Assembly: GCA_023437755.1 (NCBI GenBank)
Contig: JAEZFJ010000268.1
Span: 1 to 6,566, forward strand
Source of the DNA: Pseudomonadota bacterium
GTDB lineage: Bacteria; Pseudomonadota; Alphaproteobacteria; Rhizobiales; Devosiaceae
DNA: 6,566 nucleotides
Reading direction: 5' to 3'
Shown here: positions 5,777 through 6,566 of the stretch, piece by piece
Position numbering within the stretch: the first letter of the stretch is position 1
How the letters are laid out: each line of letters opens with the position of its first letter
The notes under the pieces: generated by a model
The model's input: only the letters and a program-made list of their open reading frames with translations
Databases searched by the model: none
What the model was told of the DNA's origin: nothing
Program-made: the position numbers and the translations under genes

Positions 5777-5804
5777 GGCAAGGGCTGCGGCGCAGCCCTG
5801 TGCC
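5777..5804 (+). promoter_or_regulatory. Near-perfect palindrome / 12-bp stem in the ATPase leader
   Basis: AGGGCTGCG (5781-5789) and CGCAGCCCT (5791-5799) form a perfect 19-bp palindrome around G5790. GGCA (5777-5780) with TGCC (5801-5804) extends the stem to 12 pairs with one bulged G (5800). No T-run follows. It ends 12 nt before the ribosome binding site. TGCC 5801-5804 can instead pair with GGCA 5814-5817, whose last base is the first of the AAGGAGG, so alternative folds might affect translation. It could equally be a protein-binding operator; neither role is proven. Confidence 0.5.
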
Positions 5805-5816
5805 AGCACCATCGGC

Positions 5817-5823
5817 AAGGAGG
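5817..5823 (+). promoter_or_regulatory. Ribosome binding site of the MalK-like ATPase (supports its GTG start)
   Basis: AAGGAGG lies 5 nt before GTG 5829-5831. It identifies the GTG as the start; no in-frame ATG exists near the expected N-terminus. Confidence 0.9.
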
Positions 5824-5828
5824 AAACG

Positions 5829-6566
5829 GTGGCCGAACTTCAACTACGTGGGATCAACAAGAGCTTCGGCTCGGTGAAAGTCATCCATGACATCGACCTC
5901 GACATCGCCGATGGCGAGTTCGTCGTGTTTGTCGGTCCTTCCGGTTGTGGCAAATCCACCCTGCTCCGCACCATTTCCGGTCTCGAGGAGCCAAGCGCGG
6001 GTCAGGTCTTCATTGGCGGCGAGGATGTGACCGATTTCGACCCGAGCGAGCGCGGGGTCGCCATGGTCTTCCAGTCCTATGCACTCTATCCACACATGAC
6101 GGTGGCCGAAAATCTTGGCTTCGGGCTGCGGATGGGCGGCGCACCAAAGGACCAGGTCGCCCAGCGGGTGGCCGACGCCGCTCGCATCCTGGAATTGACG
6201 GACCTGCTGGACCGCAAACCCCGCCAACTCTCCGGCGGTCAGCGCCAGCGCGTGGCGATCGGGCGTGCCATCGTGCGCCAGCCGAAAGCCTTCCTGTTCG
6301 ACGAACCGCTCAGCAACCTGGATGCCGAGCTCCGCGTGCAGATGCGCATCGAGATCGCCAACCTGCACCAGCAACTCGGCGCTACCATGGTCTACGTCAC
6401 GCATGACCAGGTGGAGGCGATGACCCTGGCCGACCGCATCGTCGTCTTGCGCGCCGGCCGCATCGAGCAGCAGGGAAGCCCCATCGAACTCTACGACAAT
6501 CCCGACAACATCATCGTCGCCGGGTTCATCGGCTCGCCGCGGATGAACTTCCTCGAAGGCGTGATC
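5829..6566 (+). CDS. MalK/UgpC-type sugar ABC transporter ATP-binding protein (3' end outside window)
   Basis: The cytoplasmic ATPase subunit of a CUT1 carbohydrate importer; two copies power the MalF/MalG-type permease pair. The visible 246 residues begin with GTG (MAELQLRGINKSFGS) behind a strong ribosome binding site and remain open at the window edge. All nucleotide-binding motifs are intact: Walker A GPSGCGKST (36-44), Q-loop Gln82 in FQSYALYPHM, signature LSGGQRQRV (134-142), Walker B FLFDEP (155-160), D-loop SNLDAELR and switch His192 in VTHDQVEAMTLADR. ALYPHMTVAENLGFGL and GSPRMNFLEG (235-244) are characteristic of the MalK/UgpC/MsmX class, whose C-terminal TOBE domain should follow outside the window. 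It is transcribed away from the binding-protein/permease operon across a shared control region, and no other ATPase of this class is visible, so it most likely energises that importer. MalK-type ATPases can serve several importers, so exclusive pairing is unproven. Full family length would be about 350-370 residues. Confidence 0.96.
   Translation, partial: MAELQLRGINKSFGSVKVIHDIDLDIADGEFVVFVGPSGCGKSTLLRTISGLEEPSAGQVFIGGEDVTDFDPSERGVAMVFQSYALYPHMTVAENLGFGLRMGGAPKDQVAQRVADAARILELTDLLDRKPRQLSGGQRQRVAIGRAIVRQPKAFLFDEPLSNLDAELRVQMRIEIANLHQQLGATMVYVTHDQVEAMTLADRIVVLRAGRIEQQGSPIELYDNPDNIIVAGFIGSPRMNFLEGVI

Noticed and set aside
5777..5804. Intrinsic terminator reading of the GC-rich palindrome before the ATPase
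   Set aside because: No T-run follows, and the structure sits immediately upstream of a ribosome binding site rather than after a gene.
5844..6404. Minus-strand frame of 186 codons opposite the MalK-like ATPase
   Set aside because: The plus strand has every ABC ATPase motif and a strong ribosome binding site; this is its complement.

Overview
The window is GC-rich and compactly organised, with GTG starts, strong AGGAGG-type ribosome binding sites and several solute-uptake genes side by side. That looks like a transport-rich proteobacterium, most likely an alphaproteobacterium of the Hyphomicrobiales (rhizobia-like). This taxonomic call is inference from gene style and content; there is no rRNA or other marker.

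Layout. (1) Positions 2-475 (+) are the 3' part of a polar amino-acid ABC transporter ATPase (GlnQ/AapP/EhuA type). (2) Positions 476-661 hold no intact gene. The minus strand carries a short protein-like stretch (598-476) whose stop codon abuts the ATPase stop, probably the tail of a decayed gene, and an 8-bp inverted repeat. (3) Positions 662-2275 (+) encode a complete BCCT-family secondary transporter. Its substrate box differs from the betaine carriers at several key aromatic positions. (4) On the minus strand, reading from 5474 down to 2280, lies a carbohydrate (CUT1-type) ABC importer operon: periplasmic solute-binding protein, MalF-like permease, MalG-like permease. The binding-protein gene is separated from the permeases by 157 bp holding two stem-loops; the two permease genes overlap by one base (TGATG). 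The operon ends 4 bp from the BCCT stop, tail to tail. (5) Positions 5475-5828 form a 354-bp divergent control region with several inverted repeats. (6) From 5829 (+) to the window edge runs a MalK/UgpC-type ATPase, which begins with GTG and is transcribed away from the binding protein. It is probably the energising subunit of the same importer.

Together the window describes uptake of small solutes: an amino-acid ABC system, a secondary carrier of the compatible-solute/quaternary-amine superfamily, and a four-subunit sugar or polyol ABC importer. No catabolic enzyme or transcription factor is present, so the sugar cannot be named. I see no CRISPR array, tRNA, rRNA, insertion sequence or phage gene, and no clearly new multi-gene system. 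The points most worth checking are the unusual BCCT binding site, the minus-strand gene remnant beside it, and the structured RNA/operator elements around the sugar-importer genes.
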